64,000 nt of DNA, from assembly GCA_017472685.1 (NCBI GenBank), contig JAFUOO010000017.1, positions 35,721 through 99,720 on the forward strand, in the 5' to 3' direction. This DNA is from Clostridia bacterium (GTDB lineage: Bacteria; Bacillota; Clostridia; UMGS1883). Position numbers and translations under genes: made by a program. The notes under the pieces were generated by a model. The model had not been told where the DNA came from, ran no database searches, and worked only from the letters and a program-made list of their open reading frames with translations. Of the stretch, positions 1 to 9,292 are shown piece after piece. How positions within the stretch are numbered: the stretch's first letter is position 1; each line of letters opens with the position of its first letter.

Positions 1-1
1 T

Positions 2-565
2 GTAAAATATCTTGACATACCCGTTCAGCATGGCTGTGACAGTGTTTTAAAACGCATGGGCAGAAAAACAACCCGTGCCCAGATACTTGACCGTGTTAAG
101 CTTTTAAGGGCAAAGGTTCCCGGCATAACACTCCGCACAAGCATCATTGCAGGCTTCCCAGGTGAAACTGAGGAGGAATTTGAAAGCCTTATTGATTTTG
201 TCAAGGAAGCAAAATTTGACCGCATGGGCGTTTTTGCATATTCAAAGGAAGAGGGCACACCTGCAGCCATTCTTCCTAATCAGCTCGACGACGAGGTCAA
301 AGATGCAAGGCGTGACGCTGTTATGGAAATTGCAAAGGAAATTTCCCGTGAGCGAAACGAGGGCATGCTTGGCAAGGTTTTGGAGGTTGTGGTTGAAGGC
401 TTTGAGGATAACCTCTACTTTGGCAGAAGCGGCGGCGAAAGCTGCGATGTTGACCCCAAAATTTACTTTGGCTCCTTGGATGAGCTTAACGAGGGCGACT
501 TTATAAAAATAAAAATAGTTAATTTTGATGAATACGACCTTTACGGCGAACAAGTGGAGGATTAA
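2..565 (+). CDS. rimO: Ribosomal protein S12 methylthiotransferase RimO (3' part)
   Basis: The reading frame is open from the window edge, so only the last 187 residues are present. The visible part starts inside the radical-SAM domain (YLDIPVQH, then RTSIIAGFPGETEEEF and FDRMGVFAYSKEEGTPAA) and ends with the TRAM-type RNA-binding region. RimO adds a methylthio group to an aspartate of ribosomal protein S12 and uses two 4Fe-4S clusters; the cluster-binding cysteines lie upstream of the window. The wording of these motifs and the YFGRS element of the TRAM region fit RimO better than its paralogue MiaB. It is followed after 2 bp by pgsA, a common Firmicute arrangement. Confidence 0.9.
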   Translation, partial: VKYLDIPVQHGCDSVLKRMGRKTTRAQILDRVKLLRAKVPGITLRTSIIAGFPGETEEEFESLIDFVKEAKFDRMGVFAYSKEEGTPAAILPNQLDDEVKDARRDAVMEIAKEISRERNEGMLGKVLEVVVEGFEDNLYFGRSGGESCDVDPKIYFGSLDELNEGDFIKIKIVNFDEYDLYGEQVED

Positions 566-567
566 TT

Positions 568-1095
568 ATGAATTTACCTAACAAATTAACACTTTTAAGA
601 ATAGTTTTAGTGCCCGTATGTATGGCGCTTATGCTCACAGGGCATTTCTACATTGCTCTTGGTGTTTTCATTGTGGCATCAATTACCGACTTCTTGGACG
701 GATATATTGCACGTAAAAACAACCTTGTTACAAGCTTTGGCAAAATCATGGACCCTTTAGCTGACAAGATACTTGTTTTCGGTGCTCTTTTGTGCTTCTT
801 GCAGCTGGGCTTCATTAACTCCTGGTGCGTGGCAATCATTCTTGCGAGAGAATTTTTTGTTACAGGCATGAGGGTTGTTGCAGTTGACAAGGGCAAGGTT
901 ATTGCCGCTTCCTGGTGGGGCAAGGTAAAGACAAATGTGCAACTTTTTGCCGTTATGTTCGGCTTCTTAGCTTTTGCAGCCGAGTCCTCCGCGCTCGTTC
1001 TGGCGGGGCAGATTGCAATCTACATTGCAACAGCCTTTACAGCTGCAAGCTGGGTTGCATATATTTTTGAAAACATCGAAGTATTCAAAGACTGA
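568..1095 (+). CDS. pgsA: CDP-diacylglycerol-glycerol-3-phosphate 3-phosphatidyltransferase
   Basis: A 175-residue integral membrane enzyme of the CDP-alcohol phosphatidyltransferase family. It makes phosphatidylglycerol phosphate from CDP-diacylglycerol and glycerol 3-phosphate, the committed step to phosphatidylglycerol. The family signature (DG, AR, G, D, D) is readable at about residues 42-66 as DFLDGYIAR followed by GKIMDPLADK. Several hydrophobic segments and the length match the family. The ATG follows a GGAGG site by 5 nt and lies 2 bp after rimO, so the two are surely co-transcribed. Confidence 0.93.
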   Translation: MNLPNKLTLLRIVLVPVCMALMLTGHFYIALGVFIVASITDFLDGYIARKNNLVTSFGKIMDPLADKILVFGALLCFLQLGFINSWCVAIILAREFFVTGMRVVAVDKGKVIAASWWGKVKTNVQLFAVMFGFLAFAAESSALVLAGQIAIYIATAFTAASWVAYIFENIEVFKD

Positions 1096-1106
1096 GGAGT
1101 GACGTT

Positions 1107-1817
1107 ATGAACATAGCTCTTATTATTGCGGGCGGTGTGGGTAACCGTATGGGACAGGACATTCCCAAGCAGTTTCTCAATGTTAACGACAAGCCCGTTA
1201 TTGTTTATACAATGGAACGATTTCAGAACTGTGACGAAATTGATGCTATAGCTGTTGTGTGCATTGAAGGCTGGGAAACCATGCTGCAGGCATATGCAAA
1301 TCAGTTCGGCATAGCTAAGCTTAAGCACATCATACCCGGTGGCGAAAACGGACAGGGCAGTATCCGTAACGGTATTGAAGAATTACAAAAGCATTATCAG
1401 GAGGGCGACATTGTGCTTATTCATGATGCAATCCGCCCCATGGTATCGGGCAAAATTATTTCAGATTGTATCGCCGCTGTAAAGGAATACGGCAGTGCTA
1501 TTGTTACAATACCCTGCCAGGAGGCTATGCTTGAAACAGTTGACGGAAAAAGCACAAACAAGTCTTATCCCCGCGACAATTTAAAGAGAACACAAACCCC
1601 TCAGGGCTTTTTCTTAGGCGACATTGCATCAGCTCACAAGGAAGCCTTGGAAAAAGGCATAACAAATTCCGTTGCGTCCTGTACAATGATGGTGGAATTA
1701 GGCAAAACAATTTATTTTTCACCCGGCAGCGAAAAGAACATAAAGCTTACAACCGTTGACGACATTGAAATTTTCAAGGCATTATTGGCAGCTGAAAAAT
1801 CCAACTGGCTTAAGTAA
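1107..1817 (+). CDS. IspD/TarI-family cytidylyltransferase
   Basis: A 236-residue nucleotidyltransferase with the N-terminal CTP loop (AGGVGNRMG, then PKQF). Family members join CMP to a sugar or polyol phosphate: IspD uses methylerythritol 4-phosphate (MEP pathway), TarI-like enzymes use ribitol 5-phosphate. HDAIRPMVS replaces the usual IspD DAARPLV motif, and the C-terminal part (SCTMMVELGKTIYFSPGSEK) resembles capsule or teichoic-acid members as I recall them. The next gene is a sugar epimerase, which also points to an envelope sugar. IspD is still possible, because the window also carries dxs, the first MEP gene. The family is sure; the substrate is not. Confidence 0.8.
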   Translation: MNIALIIAGGVGNRMGQDIPKQFLNVNDKPVIVYTMERFQNCDEIDAIAVVCIEGWETMLQAYANQFGIAKLKHIIPGGENGQGSIRNGIEELQKHYQEGDIVLIHDAIRPMVSGKIISDCIAAVKEYGSAIVTIPCQEAMLETVDGKSTNKSYPRDNLKRTQTPQGFFLGDIASAHKEALEKGITNSVASCTMMVELGKTIYFSPGSEKNIKLTTVDDIEIFKALLAAEKSNWLK

Positions 1818-1856
1818 AACTGAGTAAATTTCTTTCAGTTTTAGAGGTAGATAGTT

Positions 1857-2885
1857 ATGCTTGATAATAACACAAAATATTTATCCGCTTTAAAAAGCGT
1901 AATAAATCCCAACCTTGACTACAGTGAACTTAATAACAAGTCAATTTTAATTACAGGTGCAACAGGACTTATAGGCAAGGCGCTTGTGGACTATATCCTT
2001 ACTTTAAGCGACAGTATAAAGGTTTACGCCGCAAGTAGAAGTCGTGAAAGCTTTGAAAAAAGGTTTGATAAAAAAAACAACCTCTTTTACTTTAACTACG
2101 ACCTTGAAAAAGAGCTTGACACGGATATTCATTTTGACTATATAATCCATGCGGCGAGCAATGCAGACCCCAAAATGTTTGCCCAAGACCCCGCCGGCAC
2201 CATGACAAGTAACTTTATCGGCACCTATAACCTTTTAGAGTATGCCCGTAAGAATAAAACCAAGCGGTTTTTGTTTGTTTCCTCGGGCGAGGTTTACGGT
2301 CAGTGGGACGGCAAGTGCGATGCCTTTGACGAAAGCTACTCGGGCTATGTCAATTTCACCGAAGCACGCGGCTGCTACCCCTCAGGTAAAAGAGCGGCTG
2401 AGAACCTTTGCGTTTGCTACAAGGCGCAGTATGGTGTTGACACTGTTATTGTGCGTCCGTCGCATACCTTTGGTCCCACACAGCTTAAGCGTGACAGTAG
2501 GGCAATGAGTGAGTTTTTCAACTGTGCTTTAGAAGACAGGGACATTGTGTTAAAAAGCCTTGGTTTGCCCATACGAAGCTATACCTGCGTGTTTGATTGC
2601 GCAAGCGGCATTGTAACTGCTCTTTTAAAGGGCGAGAGTGGACACTCTTACAACATTGCCAATAAGGAAAGCGTTGTTTCAATAGCAACTCTTGCCCAAA
2701 AAATCGCAGCCGTTGCAGGCAAAAAGGTTGTTTTTGACATACCCGAGGGCGGAGTACAGGGAGCCGGCAGTATTGTGCGCGGCGTGCTTGACGGCAGTAA
2801 GCTTGAAAATATCGGCTGGGTGCCCATTTATGACATCGACAAGGGTGTAAAGGTTACCTATGAAATAATGGAGGACATTAAATGA
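1857..2885 (+). CDS. NAD-dependent epimerase/dehydratase (extended SDR)
   Basis: A 342-residue extended short-chain dehydrogenase. The nucleotide-binding loop GATGLIGKALVDY is near residue 34, followed by SSGEVYG and the catalytic YPSGK (Tyr-x-x-x-Lys) near residue 172. Relatives act on nucleotide-activated sugars (UDP-glucose 4-epimerase, dTDP-glucose 4,6-dehydratase). The substrate cannot be read from the sequence. It follows the cytidylyltransferase by 39 bp, and its stop overlaps the next ATG in an ATGA, so a CDP-linked sugar or polyol is a reasonable guess. The start follows AGAGGTAG. Confidence 0.82.
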   Translation: MLDNNTKYLSALKSVINPNLDYSELNNKSILITGATGLIGKALVDYILTLSDSIKVYAASRSRESFEKRFDKKNNLFYFNYDLEKELDTDIHFDYIIHAASNADPKMFAQDPAGTMTSNFIGTYNLLEYARKNKTKRFLFVSSGEVYGQWDGKCDAFDESYSGYVNFTEARGCYPSGKRAAENLCVCYKAQYGVDTVIVRPSHTFGPTQLKRDSRAMSEFFNCALEDRDIVLKSLGLPIRSYTCVFDCASGIVTALLKGESGHSYNIANKESVVSIATLAQKIAAVAGKKVVFDIPEGGVQGAGSIVRGVLDGSKLENIGWVPIYDIDKGVKVTYEIMEDIK

Positions 2886-3322
2886 ACGAAATGAATGTTA
2901 ACCTTAAAGCGCTTTTAGACAAAGAAGACTGGCTCATAACAAGCCTTTCAAATGCATCTGCGCTTTTGAACGAATATCTTGACAACATAAACTGGGTAGG
3001 CTTTTACCTTATGCAGAACGGTGAGCTGGTGTTAGGACCCTTCCAGGGCAAAAGCGCCTGCGTAAGGATAAAGGTGGGCAGAGGCGTTTGCGGCACTGCT
3101 GTAAGCGAGGACAAAACCCAGCTTGTACCCGATGTGCATCAGTTCCCGGGGCATATTGCCTGCGACAGCGCATCAAACAGCGAAATCGTTGTACCTATCC
3201 ACCATAACGGAGAGGTTGTAGCCGTGCTGGATATCGACAGCCCGCTCTTTGACCGTTTTACCGAAGAGGATAAGGTCGCCTTAGAAGAAAGCGTTAAAAT
3301 TATTGAAGAAATCTGGAAATAG
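2882..3322 (+). CDS. msrC: Free methionine-(R)-sulfoxide reductase, GAF domain
   Basis: A 146-residue single GAF-domain protein that reduces free methionine-R-sulfoxide with thioredoxin. The family's three redox cysteines are all present: Cys60 (GKSACVRI), Cys70 (GRGVCGTA) and Cys94 (HIACDSAS), together with the NWVGFY motif near residue 37. The length is typical. Its ATG overlaps the epimerase stop by 4 bp, so translation is probably coupled. A strong hairpin terminator follows 19 nt after the stop and closes the operon. It is an oxidative-damage repair gene at the end of an otherwise unrelated set. Confidence 0.92.
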   Translation: MNEMNVNLKALLDKEDWLITSLSNASALLNEYLDNINWVGFYLMQNGELVLGPFQGKSACVRIKVGRGVCGTAVSEDKTQLVPDVHQFPGHIACDSASNSEIVVPIHHNGEVVAVLDIDSPLFDRFTEEDKVALEESVKIIEEIWK

Positions 3323-3341
3323 AAAAATCCGAAAATAAGAG

Positions 3342-3366
3342 AATCCGCCTGAGGGCGGATTTTTTT
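3342..3366 (+). terminator. Intrinsic terminator after msrC
   Basis: Perfect 8-bp stem AATCCGCC/GGCGGATT with a TGAG loop and a run of seven T. It ends the rimO-msrC operon. Confidence 0.9.
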
Positions 3367-3388
3367 GTACAAAAGGTAAATAGTACTA

Positions 3389-3417
3389 TTGAAATTTTTA
3401 TCAATCTGTGATATAAT
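3389..3417 (+). promoter_or_regulatory. Sigma-A promoter of uvrB
   Basis: TTGAAA (3389-3394), 17-bp spacer, TATAAT (3412-3417). Transcription would start near 3424, giving uvrB a leader of about 195 nt. No GAAC/GTTC-type LexA box was seen around it. Confidence 0.8.
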
Positions 3418-3442
3418 AATCTGTACTAAAATTTTCGGTGGT

Positions 3443-3571
3443 GATAACGTGAAACTTCACGTTATCAGCCTCCGTAAGATTTATTGTCCGTGCGAAAATT
3501 TCGCCTTTGGCGAAAACGCGCATGGACACAATCACATTATACGCCTCGTCTGCCATCGCAAGTGCGTATAA
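3443..3571 (+). promoter_or_regulatory. Structured 5' leader of uvrB (three hairpins)
   Basis: This gene-free stretch holds three perfect-stem hairpins. H1 is 3443-3452 with 3457-3466 (10 bp, loop AACT). H2 is 3485-3494 with 3519-3528 (10 bp including one G-U), topped by 3499-3505 with 3509-3515 (7 bp, loop TTT). H3 is 3537-3544 with 3564-3571 (8 bp). All lie between the promoter and the uvrB start. None has a T-run, so they are not simple terminators. The function is unknown; the short palindromes resemble other intergenic hairpins in this window, so repeat DNA is an alternative. Confidence 0.55.
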
Positions 3572-3618
3572 AAGTATTTTTAATTTATATTTGTGGCAGA
3601 AAGGCTATGTGAATTAAT

Positions 3619-5565
3619 ATGGACAAGTTTGTTCTTCATTCTGAATACAAGCCCTCGGGCGACCAGCCACAGGCTATAGAAAAGCTTGCAAACGGCATAA
3701 AAAGAGGAGAAAAGGGGCAGATACTTTTAGGCGTTACAGGCTCGGGTAAAACCTTTACCATTGCAAATGTAATTGAAAAGGTAAATAAGCCCACGTTGGT
3801 GCTTGCACACAATAAAACACTTGCGGCTCAGCTTTGCAGCGAGTTTAAGGAATTCTTTCCCGAAAATGCAGTGGAATACTTTGTTTCGTATTATGACTAC
3901 TATCAGCCCGAAGCCTATGTTGCCTCCAGCGACACCTATATCGAAAAGGATGCACAGCTTAACGAAGAGATTGACAAGCTTCGCCACAGTGCCACAATGG
4001 CTCTTTTTGAGCGCCGAGATGTTATAGTTGTGGCATCGGTCAGCTGTATTTACGGCCTGGGTGACCCGGAGGACTATTCCACCATGGTTATATCACTCCG
4101 TCCCGGCATGATAAAGGACCGCGACGAGGTCATAAAAAGGCTTATCGAAATGCAGTACGAGCGAAACGATATTAACTTTGTGCGCGGTAAGTTCCGTGTC
4201 CACGGCGATGTTTTAGAGGTTTTCCCCTCGAACAGTGGCGAAGCGGCTGTGAGGATTGAGTTTTTCGGCGATGAAATTGACCGCATAAGCGAAATTGACA
4301 CCTTAACAGGCGAAATTATCGGCGTGAGAGACCATATAGGCATATATCCCGCATCCCACTATGTAACAACAAAGGAAAAGCGCGAAACTGCCATTGCCTC
4401 CATCCGTGAGGAGCTTGACAGAAGGGTTGAATTTTTCCGTAGCGAGGGCAGGCTTTTAGAGGCTCAGCGCATTTCCGAAAGAACTGAATACGACATTGAA
4501 ATGATGCGCGAGATAGGCTATTGCTCAGGCATTGAAAACTATTCAAGGCACATATCAGGCAGAAAGCCGGGCAGCGCACCCTACACACTTCTTGACTATT
4601 TCCCCGACGACTTTTTGCTTGTCATCGACGAAAGCCATGTAACTGTTTCGCAGGTTAAGGCAATGTATGCAGGGGACAGAAGCCGTAAGGACAGCTTAGT
4701 TGAGTATGGCTTCAGGCTTCCTTCTGCTTACGATAACCGCCCCTTAACCTTCAATGAATTTGAAGAAAGAATTAACCAGGTTGTGTTTGTAAGTGCTACA
4801 CCTGCACAGTACGAAAAGGAGCATAGCTCCTCCATTGCAGAGCAGCTCATCCGTCCAACAGGGCTTTTGGACCCTGTTGTTACCGTAAAGGGTGTTGAAG
4901 GACAGATTGACGATTTGCTCACCGAAATTTACAAGCGCACGGAAAAGAACGAGCGCGTCCTTGTAACCACCCTTACAAAAAAAATGGCAGAGGATTTGAC
5001 GGATTATCTGGCAAGCATGGGTGTAAGGGTAAAGTACATGCACTCCGATGTCGAAACAATGGAGCGTATGGAAATTATCCGTGACCTTCGTTTGGGCGTG
5101 TTTGATGTATTGGTGGGTATCAACCTTTTAAGAGAAGGCTTAGACCTTCCCGAGGTAAGCCTTGTTGCAATACTTGATGCTGACAAGGAAGGCTTTTTAA
5201 GAAGCGAAACAAGCCTTATACAGACCATTGGTCGTGCCGCAAGAAACGAGCACGGTGAGGTTATTATGTACGCGGATCACATTACCGATTCTATGCGCAG
5301 TGCCATCGACGAAACAAACAGAAGACGAAGTGTACAGGATGAATACAACAAAGAAAACAACATTACGCCCAAGAGCATTGTAAAGGCTATTGCCGAAACA
5401 ATTGCGGCTGTTCACGAGGACAAAACAGAGGATAAACCGAGCGATACAGACGAGATTATTGAAAAGCTCAAGGTTGCAATGCTTCAGGCGTCAGAGGAGT
5501 TAAGGTTTGAAGATGCAGCAAGAATACGCGACCGTATTCTTAAGCTGAAACGAGATAAGGGGTGA
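3619..5565 (+). CDS. uvrB: UvrABC excinuclease subunit B
   Basis: A 648-residue DNA-damage helicase-like ATPase that takes lesions from UvrA and recruits UvrC for dual incision. Walker A GVTGSGKT is near residue 38, with the beta-hairpin region ([11 protein letters not shown]) near residues 92-102. Superfamily 2 motifs include DESH at about residue 337 and QTIGRAARN near the C-terminal third. The terminal UVR motif (about 612-648) binds UvrC. The length is normal. The start is supported by homology; the nearest purine-rich site (AGAAAGG) is 14 nt upstream, rather far. uvrA follows after 5 bp. Confidence 0.97.
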   Translation: MDKFVLHSEYKPSGDQPQAIEKLANGIKRGEKGQILLGVTGSGKTFTIANVIEKVNKPTLVLAHNKTLAAQLCSEFKEFFPENAVEYFVSYYDYYQPEAYVASSDTYIEKDAQLNEEIDKLRHSATMALFERRDVIVVASVSCIYGLGDPEDYSTMVISLRPGMIKDRDEVIKRLIEMQYERNDINFVRGKFRVHGDVLEVFPSNSGEAAVRIEFFGDEIDRISEIDTLTGEIIGVRDHIGIYPASHYVTTKEKRETAIASIREELDRRVEFFRSEGRLLEAQRISERTEYDIEMMREIGYCSGIENYSRHISGRKPGSAPYTLLDYFPDDFLLVIDESHVTVSQVKAMYAGDRSRKDSLVEYGFRLPSAYDNRPLTFNEFEERINQVVFVSATPAQYEKEHSSSIAEQLIRPTGLLDPVVTVKGVEGQIDDLLTEIYKRTEKNERVLVTTLTKKMAEDLTDYLASMGVRVKYMHSDVETMERMEIIRDLRLGVFDVLVGINLLREGLDLPEVSLVAILDADKEGFLRSETSLIQTIGRAARNEHGEVIMYADHITDSMRSAIDETNRRRSVQDEYNKENNITPKSIVKAIAETIAAVHEDKTEDKPSDTDEIIEKLKVAMLQASEELRFEDAARIRDRILKLKRDKG

Positions 5566-5570
5566 ATTAA

Positions 5571-8405
5571 ATGATAAGTGATTATATAAAGGTACGTGGC
5601 GCAAGAGCCAACAACTTGAAAAATGTAAGCCTGAAAATACCCAGAAATAAGCTTACTGTTTTTACGGGTGTGTCGGGCTCGGGCAAAACAAGCCTTGCTT
5701 TTGACACCATTTTTGCAGAGGGTCAGCGCAGATACGTTGAGTCCTTGTCGGCTTATGCCCGCCAGTTCTTAGGGCAGATGGAAAAGCCCGATGTTGACGA
5801 TATTGAGGGCTTATCGCCTGCAATCTGTATTGACCAGAAAACAACAAGCAAAAACCCCCGTTCAACGGTAGGCACCGTTACGGAGATATACGACTATATG
5901 AGGCTTTTGTATGCCCGTTGCGGCACACCTCATTGCCCCAAGTGCGGAAAGGTTATCGAAAAACAGTCCATTGACCAGATTGTTGACAAGGTTATGTCGC
6001 TTCCCGAAAAAAGCCGCATACAGATACTTGCGCCTGTTATAAGAGCAAAAAAGGGCGAACACCAGAAGATTTTTGAAAATGCAAAAAAGAGCGGCTATGT
6101 GAGAGTAAGGGTTGACGGCATAATGTACGAATTAAGCGAAACCTTTGCCATTAACAAGCAGCAGCGACACAATATTGAAATTGTTATTGACCGCTTGATT
6201 GTAAAAGAGGAAATCCGAAGCCGCCTTACACAATCCTTGGAATTGGGGCTTCATCTTGCAGGCGGTATGGTTATTGTGCTTACCGAGGAGGACGAAATCC
6301 TCTTCAGCCAGAATTATGCCTGCCCCGATTGCGAAATCAGCATTGACGAATTTTCACCAAGAACATTTTCCTTCAACAGCCCCTTCGGTGCGTGCCCCGT
6401 GTGCTCGGGTCTGGGTGTTCTTAAAAAGATTGACCCACGCCTTGTGCTTGTGTCAAGCGAGCTGTCAATTTTAGAGGGCGCCTTTGCAGTAAGCGGCTGG
6501 AGAGCAGCCGACAAGGACACGTCTGTAGCAAACGCCGTGTATAAGGCACTGGCTAAAACCTACGGATTCAACCTTAATACACCCGTCAAAAATCTGCCCC
6601 GCGAGGTTATACAGATTATTCTTTACGGAACAGGTAAGAATACAATCGAGGTTGAATATTTAAGCGAAAACGGCAATGTGCGCCACAGAAACATTCAGTT
6701 CGAAGGACTGGTAAATAATCTCCAGCGCCGTTACGACGAAACAAATTCCGATTGGGTCAAGATGGATATTGAAGGCTTAATGCGTGAAATTCCCTGCGAT
6801 GCCTGCGAGGGCAAAAGGCTCAAGAAGGAAACCCTGGCGGTGACAGTGGGCGGAAAGAACATTCACGAGCTTTGCGACATGGCTATAAGCGACGAGGTTG
6901 AGTTTGTGAAGAAGCTGCCTGACACATTTTCCGACATGCAGAAAACCATTTCCGAGCAGATTATAAAGGAAATTGTTCTAAGGCTTGAATTTTTAAGGAA
7001 TGTAGGGCTTGAATATCTCACACTCACACGCTCCTCGGGAACACTCTCGGGCGGTGAAGCACAGAGAATACGCCTTGCAACACAGATTGGCTCGGGGCTT
7101 GTGGGCGTTATGTATATCCTTGACGAGCCCAGCATAGGTCTTCACCAGAGAGATAACGGAAAGCTTCTTGCATCACTCAAAAAGCTTCGTGACTTGGGTA
7201 ACACCCTGATTGTGGTTGAGCACGACGAGGACACCATGCGCGAAGCTGACCACATTGTTGATGTGGGTCCCCTGGCTGGTATTCACGGCGGTGAAATAAT
7301 TGCCGAGGGCACCTGGGAGGAAATTTCAAGGTGTGAAAAGTCCCTTACCGGTGCATACCTTTCGGGCAGAAAGAAAATACCCGTTCCCGAAAAGAGGCGA
7401 AAGGGCAACGGCAAAACCCTTATTGTGCGCGGTGCACAGGAAAATAACCTCAAAGAGATTGATGTTACAATACCCTTGGGCAAATTTGTTTGTGTAACGG
7501 GTGTGTCCGGTAGCGGTAAGTCAAGTCTCGTAAACAGCGTTCTTTATAACCGCCTTGCCTATGAGCTTAACCGTGCCCACACTGTAGCAGGCAAGCACAA
7601 GGGCATTGAAGGGCTTGAAAACCTTGACAAGGTTATAAACATCGACCAGTCGCCCATTGGCAGAACGCCCAGAAGTAACCCTGCCACATACACGGGTCTT
7701 TTCAGCGACATACGTGAGCTTTTTGCACAAACTCCCGATGCTAAGGCGCGCGGATATCTGGCAGGAAGGTTTTCATTTAATGTGCGCGGCGGCAGATGCG
7801 AGGCGTGTACGGGCGATGGTATTTTAAAGATTGAAATGCACTTTTTGCCCGATGTTTACGTGCCCTGTGAGGTGTGTAAGGGCAAGCGCTACAACCGTGA
7901 AACACTCGAGGTAAAGTTCAAGGGCAAGAGCATTGCCGATATTCTTGAAATGACAGTTGATGAAGGCGTTGAGTTCTTTGAAAGCATTCCCAAGATAAAG
8001 AGAAAGCTCGAAGTGCTGCAGGATGTAGGCTTGGGCTATATTAAAATAGGTCAACCCTCAACAACCCTTTCAGGCGGTGAAGCACAGCGTGTAAAGCTTG
8101 CAACAGAGCTTGCAAAGCGTCCCACAGGCAAGACCATTTACATTCTCGACGAGCCTACAACGGGGCTTCACACTGCCGATGTGCACAGACTTATAACAAT
8201 GCTCAACAAGCTTGTTGACAGCGGTAACACCATTGTTGTTATTGAGCACAACCTTGATGTTATAAAAAGTGCAGACCATATTATTGATATGGGTCCCGAG
8301 GGCGGTAATGCAGGCGGACAGGTTGTTGCCACAGGTACACCCGAAGAGGTGAGCTGCTGCGAAAAATCCTACACGGGTCAATTCCTTGCAAAGATGCTTG
8401 AATAA
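5571..8405 (+). CDS. uvrA: UvrABC excinuclease subunit A
   Basis: A 944-residue damage-recognition ATPase of nucleotide excision repair, with two ABC modules. Walker A loops are GVSGSGKTS near residue 32 and GVSGSGKSS near 644. ABC signatures are [11 protein letters not shown] and [11 protein letters not shown]. Zinc-finger cysteine pairs are CPKCGK near 122, CPDC/CPVC near 253-281 and [16 protein letters not shown] near 743-770. All parts of the family are present and the length is usual. The ATG follows AAGGGGTG by 7 nt and lies 5 bp behind uvrB, a conserved repair operon. Confidence 0.98.
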   Translation: MISDYIKVRGARANNLKNVSLKIPRNKLTVFTGVSGSGKTSLAFDTIFAEGQRRYVESLSAYARQFLGQMEKPDVDDIEGLSPAICIDQKTTSKNPRSTVGTVTEIYDYMRLLYARCGTPHCPKCGKVIEKQSIDQIVDKVMSLPEKSRIQILAPVIRAKKGEHQKIFENAKKSGYVRVRVDGIMYELSETFAINKQQRHNIEIVIDRLIVKEEIRSRLTQSLELGLHLAGGMVIVLTEEDEILFSQNYACPDCEISIDEFSPRTFSFNSPFGACPVCSGLGVLKKIDPRLVLVSSELSILEGAFAVSGWRAADKDTSVANAVYKALAKTYGFNLNTPVKNLPREVIQIILYGTGKNTIEVEYLSENGNVRHRNIQFEGLVNNLQRRYDETNSDWVKMDIEGLMREIPCDACEGKRLKKETLAVTVGGKNIHELCDMAISDEVEFVKKLPDTFSDMQKTISEQIIKEIVLRLEFLRNVGLEYLTLTRSSGTLSGGEAQRIRLATQIGSGLVGVMYILDEPSIGLHQRDNGKLLASLKKLRDLGNTLIVVEHDEDTMREADHIVDVGPLAGIHGGEIIAEGTWEEISRCEKSLTGAYLSGRKKIPVPEKRRKGNGKTLIVRGAQENNLKEIDVTIPLGKFVCVTGVSGSGKSSLVNSVLYNRLAYELNRAHTVAGKHKGIEGLENLDKVINIDQSPIGRTPRSNPATYTGLFSDIRELFAQTPDAKARGYLAGRFSFNVRGGRCEACTGDGILKIEMHFLPDVYVPCEVCKGKRYNRETLEVKFKGKSIADILEMTVDEGVEFFESIPKIKRKLEVLQDVGLGYIKIGQPSTTLSGGEAQRVKLATELAKRPTGKTIYILDEPTTGLHTADVHRLITMLNKLVDSGNTIVVIEHNLDVIKSADHIIDMGPEGGNAGGQVVATGTPEEVSCCEKSYTGQFLAKMLE

Positions 8406-8407
8406 TT

Positions 8408-8447
8408 AAAGCCTCCTTTGAATATAAATTATTCAAGGGAGGTTTTT
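8408..8447 (+). terminator. Terminator after uvrA that contains the yabP ribosome site
   Basis: A 16-bp stem (8408-8423 with 8431-8446, two G-U pairs, 7-nt loop) runs into five T (8443-8447). The 3' arm contains AAGGGAGG (8435-8442), the Shine-Dalgarno site of yabP. When folded it ends the uvrAB transcript and would also hide that site on any read-through RNA. Confidence 0.8.
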
Positions 8448-8450
8448 GTT

Positions 8451-8720
8451 ATGGAGGAAAAATTACATAATATTACACTTGAAAACAGAAAAAAGCTGTC
8501 GGCAACAGCGTGCAGTGAGGTTATAAGCTTTGACGAAAATGAGGTTGTGCTTGTGTCCGGCGGAGCACAGATTGTTGTTAAAGGAAGAATGCTCACCGTT
8601 GACGAGGTTTCAAAAACAAGCGGTGATGTGATTGTTTCGGGAGAGAGCATTGACAGCATTGTTTATCAGAAGGGCAGGGAAAAGAGCAAGGAAGGCATTT
8701 TCAGGAGGATTTTGAAGTGA
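8451..8720 (+). CDS. yabP: Sporulation protein YabP
   Basis: An 89-residue YabP/YqfC-family protein. It begins with the family hallmark EEKLHNITLENRKKL and continues with short beta-strand blocks (EVVLVSGGAQIVVKG, GDVIVSG). Bacillus YabP is needed for spore cortex formation in the mother cell. The ATG at 8451 was chosen over the upstream ATG at 8418 because AAGGGAGG ends 8 nt before it and homology starts here. yabQ overlaps its stop (GTGA). No sporulation-sigma promoter was recognised; read-through past the upstream terminator is another possible source. Confidence 0.88.
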   Translation: MEEKLHNITLENRKKLSATACSEVISFDENEVVLVSGGAQIVVKGRMLTVDEVSKTSGDVIVSGESIDSIVYQKGREKSKEGIFRRILK

Positions 8721-9226
8721 TTGTATCAGATGGCGGTCAGGCTAAGGTTTTTCTGATATACATACTTTTCGGAATTGGCTGTATGCTGCTGTCGGATTGG
8801 TTTTATGTGCTCAGAAAATACCTGGGAAATAAAAAGTGGCAGATTAACCTTCTTGATGCACTTTACTTTGTGGCAGCGTTCCTTCTGGTGCTTTATGCGG
8901 GCGTTAAATTCAATTTGGGGGCGCTTCGTTACTATCAGCTTTTCGGTCTTGCAGGAGGCATGGCAATACATAAGCTGATGTTTTCCCGCTTATGCAGAAA
9001 ATGCCTCGATGCTCTTTTTGTAGCCATAGTGAAGCTTGCCGCCTTTTTTGCAAGGCTTTTGTGGAAGGCTGCATACTTTATTCTGGGTAGTTTGTTTTCA
9101 ATGACAGATTTTTTCGAGCTAAAAACCCTGAGGTGGTGCCATAAGGCTAAAAAGCGTGCAAAAAAGGTAAAAATAAAGAAGCAAAAACAGCAGAAAACTG
9201 TAAAAAAAAGGTTGAAAATGATATAA
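8717..9226 (+). CDS. yabQ: Spore cortex biosynthesis protein YabQ
   Basis: A 169-residue membrane protein with four or five hydrophobic segments and a very basic C-terminus (many Lys/Arg after residue 145). The YabQ pattern is visible in SDWFYVLRKYLGNKKW and the following DALYF segment. In Bacillus it is a forespore outer-membrane protein needed for cortex assembly. It starts with GTG, 7 nt after AGGAGGAT, and overlaps the yabP stop by 4 bp, so the pair is translationally coupled. Confidence 0.85.
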   Translation: MIVSDGGQAKVFLIYILFGIGCMLLSDWFYVLRKYLGNKKWQINLLDALYFVAAFLLVLYAGVKFNLGALRYYQLFGLAGGMAIHKLMFSRLCRKCLDALFVAIVKLAAFFARLLWKAAYFILGSLFSMTDFFELKTLRWCHKAKKRAKKVKIKKQKQQKTVKKRLKMI

Positions 9227-9233
9227 AAAACTC

Positions 9234-9261
9234 TTTACAAATGGAAAAATTGGTGTATAAT
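9234..9261 (+). promoter_or_regulatory. Sigma-A promoter of divIC-yabR
   Basis: TTTACA (9234-9239), 16-bp spacer, TATAAT (9256-9261), just after the yabQ stop. It gives vegetative expression of divIC separately from the sporulation genes upstream. Confidence 0.75.
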
Positions 9262-9292
9262 TATGTTGTTATACAGAAGGTGGGGTATTGTA

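Noticed and set aside
3389..3571. 60-codon open frame before uvrB
   Set aside because: It overlaps the promoter and hairpin leader, has no ribosome site and its translation is low-complexity without homology.
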